Below are positions 25,626-34,690 of a DNA stretch of 64,000 bases, one piece after another (position 1 is the first letter of the stretch; each line of letters opens with the position of its first letter). The notes under the pieces were generated by a model that saw only the letters and a program-made list of their open reading frames with translations, was not told the origin of the DNA and did not search any database. Origin of the DNA: Bifidobacterium scardovii JCM 12489 = DSM 13734 (GTDB taxonomy: Bacteria > Actinomycetota > Actinomycetes > Actinomycetales > Bifidobacteriaceae); assembly GCF_001042635.1 (NCBI RefSeq), contig NZ_AP012331.1, forward strand, positions 2,852,001 through 2,916,000, read 5' to 3'. The position numbers were made by a program, and so were the translations under genes.

Positions 25626-25822
25626 GCTGGGAGCCCACTGGGCTCCCAGCCAAGGGATGACGGCGCCAGCCATCATCCCTTCACGGCTCCCGTCCTGCAA
25701 TTATCGACTTCGCTACGCGAAGACTCAATGTTCGCCTCAGCGCTGCCGCGCTTCGGCCTGGTGCCTGGGGACAGCCCGCCGGGCTGTCCCCGAAGGGATG
25801 ATGGCGCCAGCCATCATCCCTT
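25626..25822. repeat. Tandem hairpin pairs at the end of the sugar ABC operon
   Basis: Two related units lie in tandem. Each has AAGGGATGA(T/C)GGC with its complement (25652-25681 and 25793-25822) beside a second hairpin, GCTGGGAGCCC/GGGCTCCCAGC (25626-25650) or GGGGACAGCCC/GGGCTGTCCCC (25767-25791). The right-hand unit overlaps the last codons and stop of the permease gene. The rest of 25480-25625 holds no recognised gene. Confidence 0.65.
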
Positions 25823-26632
25823 CACGGCACCAGCCATGAACCCCTTCACGTAGTACTTCTGGAGGGCGAGGAAGAGGATGGCGGCGGGGATCAGGAGGAT
25901 CACGACGCCGGCTTCGGTGGCGCCGTAGTCGATGACGCCCATGGTCTGCTGGCGCATGTTCACCATCGCGAGCGGCAGGGTGGACTTCGACGAGCTGGAC
26001 AGGTACAGCGGGATCATGAAGTTGTTCCACGCTTCCAGGAAGGCCAGCAGGCCGACGGTGACCATCGAGGGCTTGACGACGGGGACGAGGATCTTGATGA
26101 GCGCCTGGAAGGAGTTGCAGCCGTCGACCATGGCGGCCTCCTCCATGTCCTTGGGAATCGCGTCGAACGCGTTGCGCATGATGAAGGTCGACATCGGCAG
26201 CTGGAACAGCGTGATCACCAGGCCGACGCCGAGCAGCGAGTCGTTCAGGCCGATCTGCTGGTACCACACGACCAGCGGGATCAGCAGCGAGGCGTACGGG
26301 ACCATGAGGATCGACAGGGTCACCATGAAGCCGAGGTTGCGGCCCGGGTAATCGAAGCGGGAGAAGGAGTAGCCGGCCAGCGTGCACACGATCACGGAGA
26401 AGACGACCGCGACCAGCGTCACGACGACCGAGTTGAACAGGTACTTGGGCAGGCCCTCCTGGTATCCGAACAGGGTCAGGTAGTTGTTGATGCCCCAGCC
26501 GCTGGACTGGGCGGAGCCGGCCTGCGGGCTGAACGAGCTGATGATGACCCACACCAGCGGGCTGATGAACACGATCGCAAGCAACGCCTGCAGCACACGG
26601 GCGATGACGCGCTTCCACATTGGGGTAGTCAT
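25814..26632 (-). CDS. Sugar ABC transporter permease, MalG type
   Basis: Inner-membrane permease of a binding-protein-dependent carbohydrate importer, 272 residues with six hydrophobic segments. The cytoplasmic EAA loop that contacts the ATPase is seen as PKDMEEAAMVDGCNSFQALIKILVPVVKP near residues 160-190. The ATG at 26632 has GGGGAGAAAA upstream. It follows the MalF-type permease by about 20 bases. No ATPase gene is present; bifidobacterial importers of this kind commonly share one MsiK-like ATPase encoded elsewhere. The stop codon lies inside a palindromic repeat that is duplicated downstream, so the repeat has been incorporated into the gene end. Confidence 0.92.
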   Translation of the reverse strand: MTTPMWKRVIARVLQALLAIVFISPLVWVIISSFSPQAGSAQSSGWGINNYLTLFGYQEGLPKYLFNSVVVTLVAVVFSVIVCTLAGYSFSRFDYPGRNLGFMVTLSILMVPYASLLIPLVVWYQQIGLNDSLLGVGLVITLFQLPMSTFIMRNAFDAIPKDMEEAAMVDGCNSFQALIKILVPVVKPSMVTVGLLAFLEAWNNFMIPLYLSSSSKSTLPLAMVNMRQQTMGVIDYGATEAGVVILLIPAAILFLALQKYYVKGFMAGAVKG

Positions 26633-26651
26633 GATGTTTTCTCCCCTACTC

Positions 26652-27572
26652 TTACTTGGTGTTGTCGCGCATGCCGCGCATCTGGATGGAATTGATGATC
26701 ACCAGGGCGAACAGGACCATCAGCGAGAGCGCCGCGGCCATGCCCAGATCCTTCTTCGAGTCGAACGCGAAGTTGTAGATGAGCTGCACGACGGTCATCG
26801 TCGAGTTGTTCGGACCGCCCTTGGTGAGGATGAAGAACTGGTCGAAGGCGAGGATCGAACCGGTGACGCAGTAGACCAGGCACATCACGATCGTCGGCTT
26901 CATCAGCGGCAGGGTGATCGAGCGGAAGATGCGCCACGTGCCGGCGCCGTCCATGCGGGCCGCCTCGTACAGGTCGCCCGGGATCGCCTGCAGGCCGATC
27001 ATCATCAGCAGCATGTAGTAGCCGGAGAAGCGCCACACGATCACGATGATCGTGGCCCACAGGGCGGACTGGCCGGTGGCCAGCACCGATCCGCCGGCGT
27101 CCATCAGGCCGAAGAAGCTCAGGATCTTGGTGACGGGGCCGACCTGCGGCGAGTACAGCGCGTAGAACAGCAGCGAGGCGGAGGCAAGACCGGTGGCGGA
27201 CGGCAGCAGGAAGCAGGTGCGCAGCACGTTGTTCCACTTGCTGGACTCCTGCACGATCAGCGCGAGGCCAAGACCGAGGGCCAGCAGGAAGATCGTGACG
27301 ATCACCGTGTACTCGAGCGTGAACCAGATCGACTGCCCGAGCAGCTTGTTCTCGAACACCTTGACGAAGTTGTCGGGGAAGTTGAATCCCTTGTTGCCGC
27401 CCAGCAGGCTCCACCGCGAGCAGGCCATGACGACCAGCAGCACGATCGGGGCGAAGAACAGGACGATGATCATGAGCCAGTCCGGCAGCGCGTACAGCAG
27501 GCCGCGCCGGGTCTGTTCCGCCTTCGCCTTGGAACGGTGCACCGGCACCGCGCTATTCGAAGTACTTGACAT
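26652..27572 (-). CDS. Sugar ABC transporter permease, MalF type
   Basis: Partner permease of 306 residues with an N-terminal polar tail, then six membrane segments. The EAA loop is IPGDLYEAARMDGAGTWRIFRSITLPLMKP, near residues 195-225. The ATG at 27572 has AAGGAGAGAAG upstream. It forms the membrane channel with the adjacent MalG-type protein. It is separated from the binding-protein gene by 228 bases, which contain a GC-rich stretch with hairpin potential, a common way of making more binding protein than permease. Placed beside GH127, the importer probably carries arabino-oligosaccharides. Confidence 0.92.
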   Translation of the reverse strand: MSSTSNSAVPVHRSKAKAEQTRRGLLYALPDWLMIIVLFFAPIVLLVVMACSRWSLLGGNKGFNFPDNFVKVFENKLLGQSIWFTLEYTVIVTIFLLALGLGLALIVQESSKWNNVLRTCFLLPSATGLASASLLFYALYSPQVGPVTKILSFFGLMDAGGSVLATGQSALWATIIVIVWRFSGYYMLLMMIGLQAIPGDLYEAARMDGAGTWRIFRSITLPLMKPTIVMCLVYCVTGSILAFDQFFILTKGGPNNSTMTVVQLIYNFAFDSKKDLGMAAALSLMVLFALVIINSIQMRGMRDNTK

Positions 27573-27799
27573 ACTTCTCTCCTTCGAGTTTATGTGTGAA
27601 CAGAATGGGGATTTACCGAGGATGAAATCCGTTGCCGGGGCTGAGTCCGAGAGAAAAGGAGAAGAAAAACCCAGGAATCAGCCCTGTCAGCACACCACAT
27701 CCGGGTGGGGGAAACGGCGGCGGGAATACTGCGGCCCGCCACCGCGGGGAGCGCGGCTCCGATCACCGGCCAGGGAAGGGATCGGGGCCGCGCCGCGAA

Positions 27800-29119
27800 T
27801 CACTGGCCGAGGACGTCGGTGACGGCCTGGTTGTCGGCCTTGAGGTCGCCGTTGCCCCAGACCGCGTTCTGCACGAGCAGCTGCCACGGGGAGCCGGCCG
27901 CGTTGAAGGCCTCGTTGAAGGCCGGGGACTTCGGGGTCTGGCCGTTGCCGTCGATGATCACGGAGTTGATGGTCTGCACGCGGGGATCGGCGTCGTCGTA
28001 GGCGGTCTTCAGGGTCTGGATGTTGGAGGCGGTGTCGCCGTTGTCCGCGAAGACGGTCTTCTGGGAGTCGGCCTGCATCAGCCAGTTGAGGAAGTTCCAC
28101 GCCTGGGCGACGTGCTTGGAATCCTTGGAGATGCCCATGGCGTCACCGCCGAGGAACGTGGAGGTCTTGCCTTCCTTGGAGCCCGGGATCGGGGCGACGC
28201 CGACTTCGAAGCCGCCGTCCTTCTCGGCGTCGAAGAGCGCCGTGGTGGAGGTGTTCGGGTAGGGCATGACGCCGATCTTGCCGTTGGCGAACGGGGCGGT
28301 CCAGGTAGCGCCGGTCTCTTCCTTGGAGCCCGCGCCAAGGCCGTTGGTGGTGTTGGCGAGGGTCTTGTAGGCGTCGAGCACGGCTTTCAGGGAGTCGTTG
28401 TCCAGCGTGGCCTCGGTGCCGTCGTCGTTCATCACAGACTCACCGTCGGCCCACACGGACGGGAAGAGGTCGAAGACGAGCGCGCCGCCGGACTGGCCGG
28501 CGAGGTAGGAGCCCGCGACGCCGTCCTTGTTGAGGGCGGCGACGGCCTTGGCCTGCTGCACGAACTCGTCGATGCTGGACGGGCCCTTCTCCGGGTCGAG
28601 CCCGGCCTCCTTGTACAGCGCCTTGTTCCAGACCATCACGGACACGTCGGTGATGAACGGCAGCGTGTATTCGGAGCCGTCGACGGTACCGGCCTCGATG
28701 TGGCCCTGCTGCAGGTCGGACTTGTTGGACAGGCCGTCGATCTGCTTGGTGATGTCGGTGAAGATGCCCTCGGAAGCCCAGTACGGGATGCGGACCACGT
28801 CGCCGGCGAGGATGTCGGGTAGGGAGTCGGTCTGGGAGGCGGAGCCGACCTTGCCTTCCATGTCGTCGTTCGGGATGATCTCCAGCTTGACCTGGTTCTT
28901 GTGGCTCTTGTTGTAGGCCTCGACCGCGTTCTTGGCCTGGCGCTCCAGCGGGGAGCGGGTCCACAGGGTGATCTCGGTGCCGTCATCGGTGCCTTCGGCC
29001 GGGATGTCCTTGGCTGCGGAGGTGTTGCCCGTTCCGCCGCCGCAGGCGGCCAGCGACACCAGCATTGCCGAGGCCGCGAAACCGGCGAGGGCGCGTGTGA
29101 ACTTGTTGAAAGACACCAT
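27800..29119 (-). CDS. Sugar ABC transporter substrate-binding lipoprotein
   Basis: Extracytoplasmic receptor of the carbohydrate uptake family, 439 residues. The signal peptide ends in a clear lipobox (LAACGGG, Cys about residue 26), followed by a short Gly/Thr/Ser linker. EITLWTRSPLERQAKNAVEAYNKSH begins the first lobe and the fold of family 1 sugar-binding proteins follows, with FLGGDAMGISKDSKHVAQAWNFLNWL near the end. It is the first gene of the three-gene importer and is divergent from the second LacI gene, with TGCGAAAA operators in between. The ligand is inferred from context to be an arabinose-containing oligosaccharide; nothing in the sequence proves it. Confidence 0.93.
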   Translation of the reverse strand: MVSFNKFTRALAGFAASAMLVSLAACGGGTGNTSAAKDIPAEGTDDGTEITLWTRSPLERQAKNAVEAYNKSHKNQVKLEIIPNDDMEGKVGSASQTDSLPDILAGDVVRIPYWASEGIFTDITKQIDGLSNKSDLQQGHIEAGTVDGSEYTLPFITDVSVMVWNKALYKEAGLDPEKGPSSIDEFVQQAKAVAALNKDGVAGSYLAGQSGGALVFDLFPSVWADGESVMNDDGTEATLDNDSLKAVLDAYKTLANTTNGLGAGSKEETGATWTAPFANGKIGVMPYPNTSTTALFDAEKDGGFEVGVAPIPGSKEGKTSTFLGGDAMGISKDSKHVAQAWNFLNWLMQADSQKTVFADNGDTASNIQTLKTAYDDADPRVQTINSVIIDGNGQTPKSPAFNEAFNAAGSPWQLLVQNAVWGNGDLKADNQAVTDVLGQ

Positions 29120-29425
29120 TGTTCGCTTCTTTCTCTATTGTGTTCCGCTCAACTTTGAGAGGCGGCGGCGGACGATCCGCCAAGTATTCGGTTGTGTGTT
29201 GCGTTGGTATGTGCGCAGTCCCTCGCAGATTTACTTCTCTCCTTCGTGATCGTTTCCTCTGCGAAAGCCTTTTCTCATCATAAGCGAAAGTGAAGGAAAA
29301 TGCAAAAACGCTTTCTCTTGCGACATCAAACCGGTTTAAGTCAATATAAAACAGCTACTTTCCAGTTATTTTCGGCCTTTGCACATCCTATTGCGACACA
29401 CCCAACCGCTCAGAAAAGTCAAAAA

Positions 29426-29528
29426 TGCGAAAACTATATTTTGTTAATTTTCGCAGCTAATCTCACCAAATTCTGTGAACTTCCAACCAATACAGCACAA
29501 AACTGCACATACGCGAAAATTTTCGCAT
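29426..29528. promoter_or_regulatory. TGCGAAAA operator pair between ABC operon and second LacI regulator
   Basis: TGCGAAAA at 29426-29433 faces TTTTCGCA at 29448-29455, and the perfect palindrome GCGAAAATTTTCGC lies at 29513-29526, 57 bases before the LacI start. The rest of the 464-base gap (29120-29583) is AT-rich promoter DNA without a gene. Divergent control of the importer and the regulator is likely. Confidence 0.65.
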
Positions 29529-29583
29529 TGTTGAGCAATGGTGGATACAATAAGGGGAACGGCAGGCGAAAGCGGGGGCGATC

Positions 29584-30603
29584 ATGGGCACAGACGACTA
29601 TCGGCAGACGGCGCGGCTCGAGGATGTGGCGGCCGCGGCCCACGTATCGCTTGCCACCGCCTCGAAGGCGCTGCACGGCAAGCCCCGCGTGTCCGAGGAT
29701 ACGCGCCGGCGCGTGCTGGCCGTGGCGCAACAGCTCAATTACTCCCCCAACAAGCTCGCCCAGTCACTGGCCCGCGGCACGTCCGGCACGATCGGACTGG
29801 TCACCTCCGACCTGCAGGGGCGCTTCTCCACCCCCATCCTGATCGGCGCCGAAAACGAGCTGCGCGCCCAGTCGACGTCCGTGCTGCTCGCCAACGCGCG
29901 CGGCGACGACGCGCTGGAACGCAACCATGTGGAGAAGCTGCTGTCGCTGAAGGTGGACGGTCTGCTGATCGTGCAGCGCGGCACCAATCCGCGCCCCAGC
30001 CTGGGGCGTGACTGGGGCGTGCCGCTGGTGTACGCCTACGGGCCGTCCACCGACACCGAGGACTGTTCGGTGACCTGCGACAACGTGGACGCAGGCCGCA
30101 TCGCCGTGAACCACCTGATCTCCTGCGGACGGCACCGGATCGCGATCATCGGCGGCGACGAGACCTATACGGCGGCGAACGACCGCACCAAGGGCGCGCT
30201 GGAGGCACTGGCCGAATTCGGGCTCGAGCCGGCCGGACCGATCCGCTACGGCAGGTGGGACGAGAACTGGGGACGCGCCGCGACACGACTGCTCATCGAT
30301 CAGGGCGTCGAATTCGACGCGGTGGTGTGCCAGAGCGACCAGCTCGCGCGCGGCTGCATCGACGCGCTCAAACAGCAGGGACTGAAGATCCCGGAGGACG
30401 TCGCGGTGATCGGGCACGACAACTGGGAGGTGCTCACGTCCAGCTCGCGCCCGTCGCTGACCAGCATCGACAACGAGGCGGAGACCATCGGGCGCCGCGC
30501 GGCACGATACCTGATGGACGCGATCAACGGGCACCCGCACCACGGCGTGGACTACGTGCCGTGCCGGCTGGTGCAGCGGGAGTCGACGCTGCCGCTGGAC
30601 TAG
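29584..30603 (+). CDS. LacI-family transcriptional regulator (second paralogue)
   Basis: A 339-residue LacI-type regulator. The helix-turn-helix is LEDVAAAAHVSLATASKAL at about 10-28, followed by a normal hinge, YSPNKLAQSLARGTSGTIG. The sensor domain matches the first paralogue closely, with shared SVTCDNV(D/Q)AGR, ISCG(R/K)(H/R)RIAIIGG and GHPHHGVDY-type blocks. The divergent ABC importer shares its promoter region and palindromic operators. It is the better candidate for the DNA-binding repressor of the locus, since its hinge helix is intact. A weak Shine-Dalgarno (GGCGAAAG...) precedes the ATG. Confidence 0.92.
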   Translation: MGTDDYRQTARLEDVAAAAHVSLATASKALHGKPRVSEDTRRRVLAVAQQLNYSPNKLAQSLARGTSGTIGLVTSDLQGRFSTPILIGAENELRAQSTSVLLANARGDDALERNHVEKLLSLKVDGLLIVQRGTNPRPSLGRDWGVPLVYAYGPSTDTEDCSVTCDNVDAGRIAVNHLISCGRHRIAIIGGDETYTAANDRTKGALEALAEFGLEPAGPIRYGRWDENWGRAATRLLIDQGVEFDAVVCQSDQLARGCIDALKQQGLKIPEDVAVIGHDNWEVLTSSSRPSLTSIDNEAETIGRRAARYLMDAINGHPHHGVDYVPCRLVQRESTLPLD

Positions 30604-30880
30604 GAAGGGGAATATCAGTAAAGATCGAAAAAAGTTCTTACGTATTTCCCCTTCAATTTTCAGCCACTTGCGCATCATCCACAACCCATAGGCTCCCGTG
30701 CGCCCGACAAGGCATGCGCCATCATCGGGGCATTCTTAGCCGTATCCCAGCATGACCCGTTCAACCATATTTTTCTTACTGACTACGTATCTTTTGGCTC
30801 TACTCACCTATTGTTTAGGGTGGGTATCTACAATAACGCACAGTAAATCCAATCTTGCCAGACAGTTAACGGATGAGGCC

Positions 30881-33481
30881 ATGACCACGCAACCTTCGAA
30901 CGATCGACACCATGACGAATCGACCATATCGGGGGAATCCCACGAAAAACCCGAAAAATATATTCCGGCAAGCATCATCAACGATTTCCCCGAGTCGCAG
31001 GGCTCCTCCTCTTCCGAACCGGACAATAGCGACATTACCGGCGGCGAGTTGCCGCAAAGCCCGGCGAATGACGCAGAGTCCGATCCGGCCGGAAACGAGG
31101 AAACCGACCGCACTTCCTCTGACGCCGAGACACCCGAACCCGATACCGAATCCGGCGACGCTCACGAAGGCACGACCACGCACACCGCCCGGGCCGAAAA
31201 CCAAGGCGATTCGCTCGATACGAATCCGTCCGCAACATCATCGGAATCAGACACTTCCGACACGGAATCCGACATGGCCGGCAACGGAGAAGTCGACGAC
31301 CCTGCCGTCAGTGGCGTTCCGGCGGTAACGCATGCATTCGCCACCGCCTTGCACGCATGCGCATCCTTCGCAAGTACGGTACGCGCCACTCATGCATATG
31401 CCATGGCGCGAACGGCTGGGCACCTGTTCCAAAAGATATGGGATAAACGACTACGTTTCTCATATGTGCTGTACATCCTGGTATTCGCGCTGGTCACCGC
31501 CGCATCCGTAACGATGCTGCAGTGGAGCGTCTACACCGAGCCCGATTATGCCGACTCGGACTCAATCAGCCAGGCCACCAAACTCATGCAGAGCGTTCGT
31601 GGGCAAGTCACCAAATTCATCAGCCAGATGTGGATGGAAAACAACATGGTCTGGCTCCTCAATTTCCTTGTGCTGGGACTGATCTATCTGGTGCTGCTGT
31701 TCTTAATCAATCGATTTTGGGTTGCCACGGCGATCTTCGGCACCGCAATGGCGGTATTCACCATTGCGAATCATTTCAAAGTGCTGCTGCGCACCGAATC
31801 CATCATCCCCTCGGATCTCAGTTTCATTTCCAGCGGCAATTCCGGGGAGATTCTCTCCTTTATTCCCCAGGACTCCATTCCGATTGTCATCGACATCGCA
31901 AAAATACTCGTCGGGTTCGCGCTGGCGTGCGTCGCATTGCAGTTCATCGACAAGCGCAATGGCTTCATTCCCTGCCATTGGCGGCACCCTTTCCGCAACG
32001 CGAAGACCATCGCCGGCAACAGCGTCCGCATTCTCGCCTTCCTGCTGACCTCAACGCTACTGGCGACATTCACATGGAATCTCGGCATCCCCGGCTCTTG
32101 GGCATACATGTGGGCCGGCAAGCTGAACGACGCCCCGATGCTGGTAGATACGCTGACCGATGCTCGCTACAACGGGCCCGCAATAAGTTTCCTCCGACTC
32201 GCGCATGCCAAAACCATGGACAAGCCAGACGGATACAGCAAAGACACCATGCTCGAGTTGGCGAACCGGTATACCAAGACCGCCGATAAGATCAACCAAA
32301 AACGTTCCGCCACGCTTACGGACAGCACCGTCATCATGATTTTGTCCGAGAGTTTTTCGGATCCGACTCGCGTACCCGGTATCGCATTCGGAGAGGACCC
32401 GATGCCCAATATCCGAGCGTTGAAAGAAACCACGACCTCCGGTCTCATGCTGTCGCCGGGGTATGGCGGAGGCACGGCAAACATCGAGTACCAATCACTT
32501 ACAGGTTTGAATCTGGCCAATTTCGACGACTCGATGATGTACCCGTATCAACAGCTCGTACCGCATCAGAAATCCCCCTTCACATTCAACCAGCTGTGGA
32601 AAGACCGGTACGGAGACTCCGGTTCCATAGCATTTCACCCGTATTACAAGAACATGTATCTCCGAGATGCCGATTACAAGAAGTTCGGATTCGACTATCT
32701 GCGTACGCTGGATAGCGACCCTGAGATAGCGCACCAAGATCATATCGACAATTCGCCCTACACCGGAGACGCATCGGCATATCAAAACATCTTGGACGCA
32801 ATCGACCCGGAACATCCTCAGTTCATTCAGATGGTGACGATGCAGAACCACACTCCGTATAACGATTGGTACGCCAACAACCAATTCAAGGAGTCCGACA
32901 TGTCCGGTCTCGGCGAAACGGAGCGATATTCGATCGACACGTACGCCAAGGGGATCAGTCTTACCGACCAATCGACCATGGATTTTCTCAATAAATTGGA
33001 CACGCTCAATACGCCGATCACCGTAATTTTCTATGGCGATCATCTACCAAGCATCTACACGACGGCTGCGGGCGACCCGAACAACGCCTTGGCCCTGCAC
33101 GAAACGGATTACTTCATCTGGTCGAATCAGGCCTCGGCCTCCAGCGGCATGAAGATCGATTCGAAAACAACCAGCTATAGCTCGTCCAACTTCTTCATGG
33201 CCACCGCAGCGGCGCACATGGACGCCAAAGTAACGCCGTACCTATCATTGTTGACCAAGCTTAGCGAAGAGGTCCCCGCCATGGTCAGGCTATCGCTGCA
33301 GTCAGGCAATGCCGGCAATACGAGCTCCACCTATGTCGATGCATCCGGTGCCGCGATTGACCATAAATCCCTGTCCGAAAAGGCCAAGCGTCTTCTCGAA
33401 GATTATCAGCTCGTTCAATATGACCTGACAGCGGGGAAAGGGTATCTCAAGACGACCGATTTTCTTGGCATACGGCAATAG
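30881..33481 (+). CDS. LTA synthase family membrane sulfatase-fold protein
   Basis: A membrane enzyme of the alkaline-phosphatase/sulfatase superfamily, related to lipoteichoic acid synthase and phosphoglycerol transferases. From the ATG at 30881 it has 866 residues. The first 150 or so are acidic and disordered, then come about five membrane segments (around 185-430), then the extracellular catalytic domain: VIMILSESFSDP, GGTANIEYQSLTGLN with the likely catalytic Thr, FHPYYKNMYLRD and YGDHLPSIY with metal ligands. The frame is open to 30752, adding one further hydrophobic segment, but GATGAGG is nearer 30881. It heads the envelope-polysaccharide region and may add glycerol phosphate or a similar group to a surface polymer. 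Confidence 0.85.
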   Translation: MTTQPSNDRHHDESTISGESHEKPEKYIPASIINDFPESQGSSSSEPDNSDITGGELPQSPANDAESDPAGNEETDRTSSDAETPEPDTESGDAHEGTTTHTARAENQGDSLDTNPSATSSESDTSDTESDMAGNGEVDDPAVSGVPAVTHAFATALHACASFASTVRATHAYAMARTAGHLFQKIWDKRLRFSYVLYILVFALVTAASVTMLQWSVYTEPDYADSDSISQATKLMQSVRGQVTKFISQMWMENNMVWLLNFLVLGLIYLVLLFLINRFWVATAIFGTAMAVFTIANHFKVLLRTESIIPSDLSFISSGNSGEILSFIPQDSIPIVIDIAKILVGFALACVALQFIDKRNGFIPCHWRHPFRNAKTIAGNSVRILAFLLTSTLLATFTWNLGIPGSWAYMWAGKLNDAPMLVDTLTDARYNGPAISFLRLAHAKTMDKPDGYSKDTMLELANRYTKTADKINQKRSATLTDSTVIMILSESFSDPTRVPGIAFGEDPMPNIRALKETTTSGLMLSPGYGGGTANIEYQSLTGLNLANFDDSMMYPYQQLVPHQKSPFTFNQLWKDRYGDSGSIAFHPYYKNMYLRDADYKKFGFDYLRTLDSDPEIAHQDHIDNSPYTGDASAYQNILDAIDPEHPQFIQMVTMQNHTPYNDWYANNQFKESDMSGLGETERYSIDTYAKGISLTDQSTMDFLNKLDTLNTPITVIFYGDHLPSIYTTAAGDPNNALALHETDYFIWSNQASASSGMKIDSKTTSYSSSNFFMATAAAHMDAKVTPYLSLLTKLSEEVPAMVRLSLQSGNAGNTSSTYVDASGAAIDHKSLSEKAKRLLEDYQLVQYDLTAGKGYLKTTDFLGIRQ

Positions 33482-33497
33482 CCGACCCACGACAAGC

Positions 33498-33529
33498 ATG
33501 CCCCGACCACCCCTATACGGTTGGGGCAT
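33498..33529 (+). terminator. Terminator after LTA-synthase-like gene
   Basis: ATGCCCC-g-ACC pairs with GGT-t-GGGGCAT around a ten-base loop, 17 bases after the stop codon. It separates this gene from the glycosyltransferase that follows. Confidence 0.65.
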
Positions 33530-33598
33530 CTCGCATGAAAGGCCCGGTCCCCGTATGCTAGACTGACTGTGTTCGCACGACGTACAAGAGGATTGTTG

Positions 33599-34627
33599 AT
33601 GCCTGATAAACCGCTCGTTTCCGTCATAGTACCTGTATATAACGCCGAACGGTACCTTCACTATTGCGTGGATTCCATCCTTTCGCAAAGCTATGAGCAT
33701 CTTGAAGTGATTCTGGTCGACGACGGCGCCAAAGACTCCTCTCCATCGATCTGCGACCAGTACGCCGACAAAGATCATCGCGTCACCGTGATCCATCAGG
33801 ATAACGGAGGCATAGCAAAGGCGCAAAATGCCGGTCTGGATGCCGCACATGGAGCATACATCGCCTTCGCCGATAATGACGATATTCTGGACCGCCGCAA
33901 TATCGAGCTGCTGCTGCATGCCCTGCTATCAACGAATGCCAACATGAGCAAGGCACGATGGAGGCAATTCGGCGTCTCGCAGTTGGAGGCGGTATCAGCC
34001 GAAGCCATGACAGGAGCCGCCGACCCCGACAAGATCACAGTATTCCAGAATCCCCTGTATGCGTATCAGACGGTGTTCTGCAAGAGCCTTCGTCTGATGG
34101 GGGATCGTTTTGGCCGTAACACCGAAGCACGTTATTTCAACGAAGCCAATTGGTGCCGCTTATATCGTCGCGAATTGTGGGACGGCATACGCTTTCCAGA
34201 AGGCATGTACGCCCAGGATGTAATGGTCGCCGGAGAACTGTACTCGCGTATGGACAAGGTCGCCGACATCGACGTGAATCTGTACAACTGGCTGCAATCC
34301 GCTGGTTCCGTGACGCACAGCGAGCGTAGCTTCGGCTTTTACCACGACAATGCCGCGGCGGGAATCGCCAATTTCCGGCACGCGCTCAATCATGGCGTAA
34401 TGCCGGGGCGGAGTTACTACACCATGGTCGGATCGGTTGCAGAAGAACTCACCGCTCCGGATGCCTCGACCCCCGCGAACCAGCGGCAATATCAGGCCGA
34501 CCGATCGGCAATGGACCAACTGCTCGCAGAACTCACGCCTCCGCAACGGATCGAATGCTGTCTTCTGCAGAAAATACGCCTGTTCGAGAAGCACATCTAC
34601 GATCGGAAGATCAAAAATCTGAGGTAA
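33599..34627 (+). CDS. Family 2 glycosyltransferase
   Basis: A GT-A fold glycosyltransferase of 342 residues. The nucleotide-sugar site is PLVSVIVPVYNAERYL at the start, LVDDGAKDSS near residue 40 and the DxD-like FADNDD near residue 95. No membrane segment is evident, so it probably acts at the cytoplasmic face on a lipid-linked acceptor. The ATG at 33599 has AGAGGA six bases upstream; the in-frame GTG at 33569 gives a non-family extension. It converges on the GtrB-like gene. The sugar specificity cannot be read from sequence. Confidence 0.88.
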   Translation: MPDKPLVSVIVPVYNAERYLHYCVDSILSQSYEHLEVILVDDGAKDSSPSICDQYADKDHRVTVIHQDNGGIAKAQNAGLDAAHGAYIAFADNDDILDRRNIELLLHALLSTNANMSKARWRQFGVSQLEAVSAEAMTGAADPDKITVFQNPLYAYQTVFCKSLRLMGDRFGRNTEARYFNEANWCRLYRRELWDGIRFPEGMYAQDVMVAGELYSRMDKVADIDVNLYNWLQSAGSVTHSERSFGFYHDNAAAGIANFRHALNHGVMPGRSYYTMVGSVAEELTAPDASTPANQRQYQADRSAMDQLLAELTPPQRIECCLLQKIRLFEKHIYDRKIKNLR

Positions 34628-34690
34628 CCGCAACTGTCCGGCATACCTGGACATATCGTGTAGTCACCGCCAAACAATCATTGATATCCG

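Noticed and set aside
25283..25839. Small + strand open frames in the GH127-permease gap
   Set aside because: They lie over hairpin repeats with no Shine-Dalgarno or family similarity; no gene is supported there.
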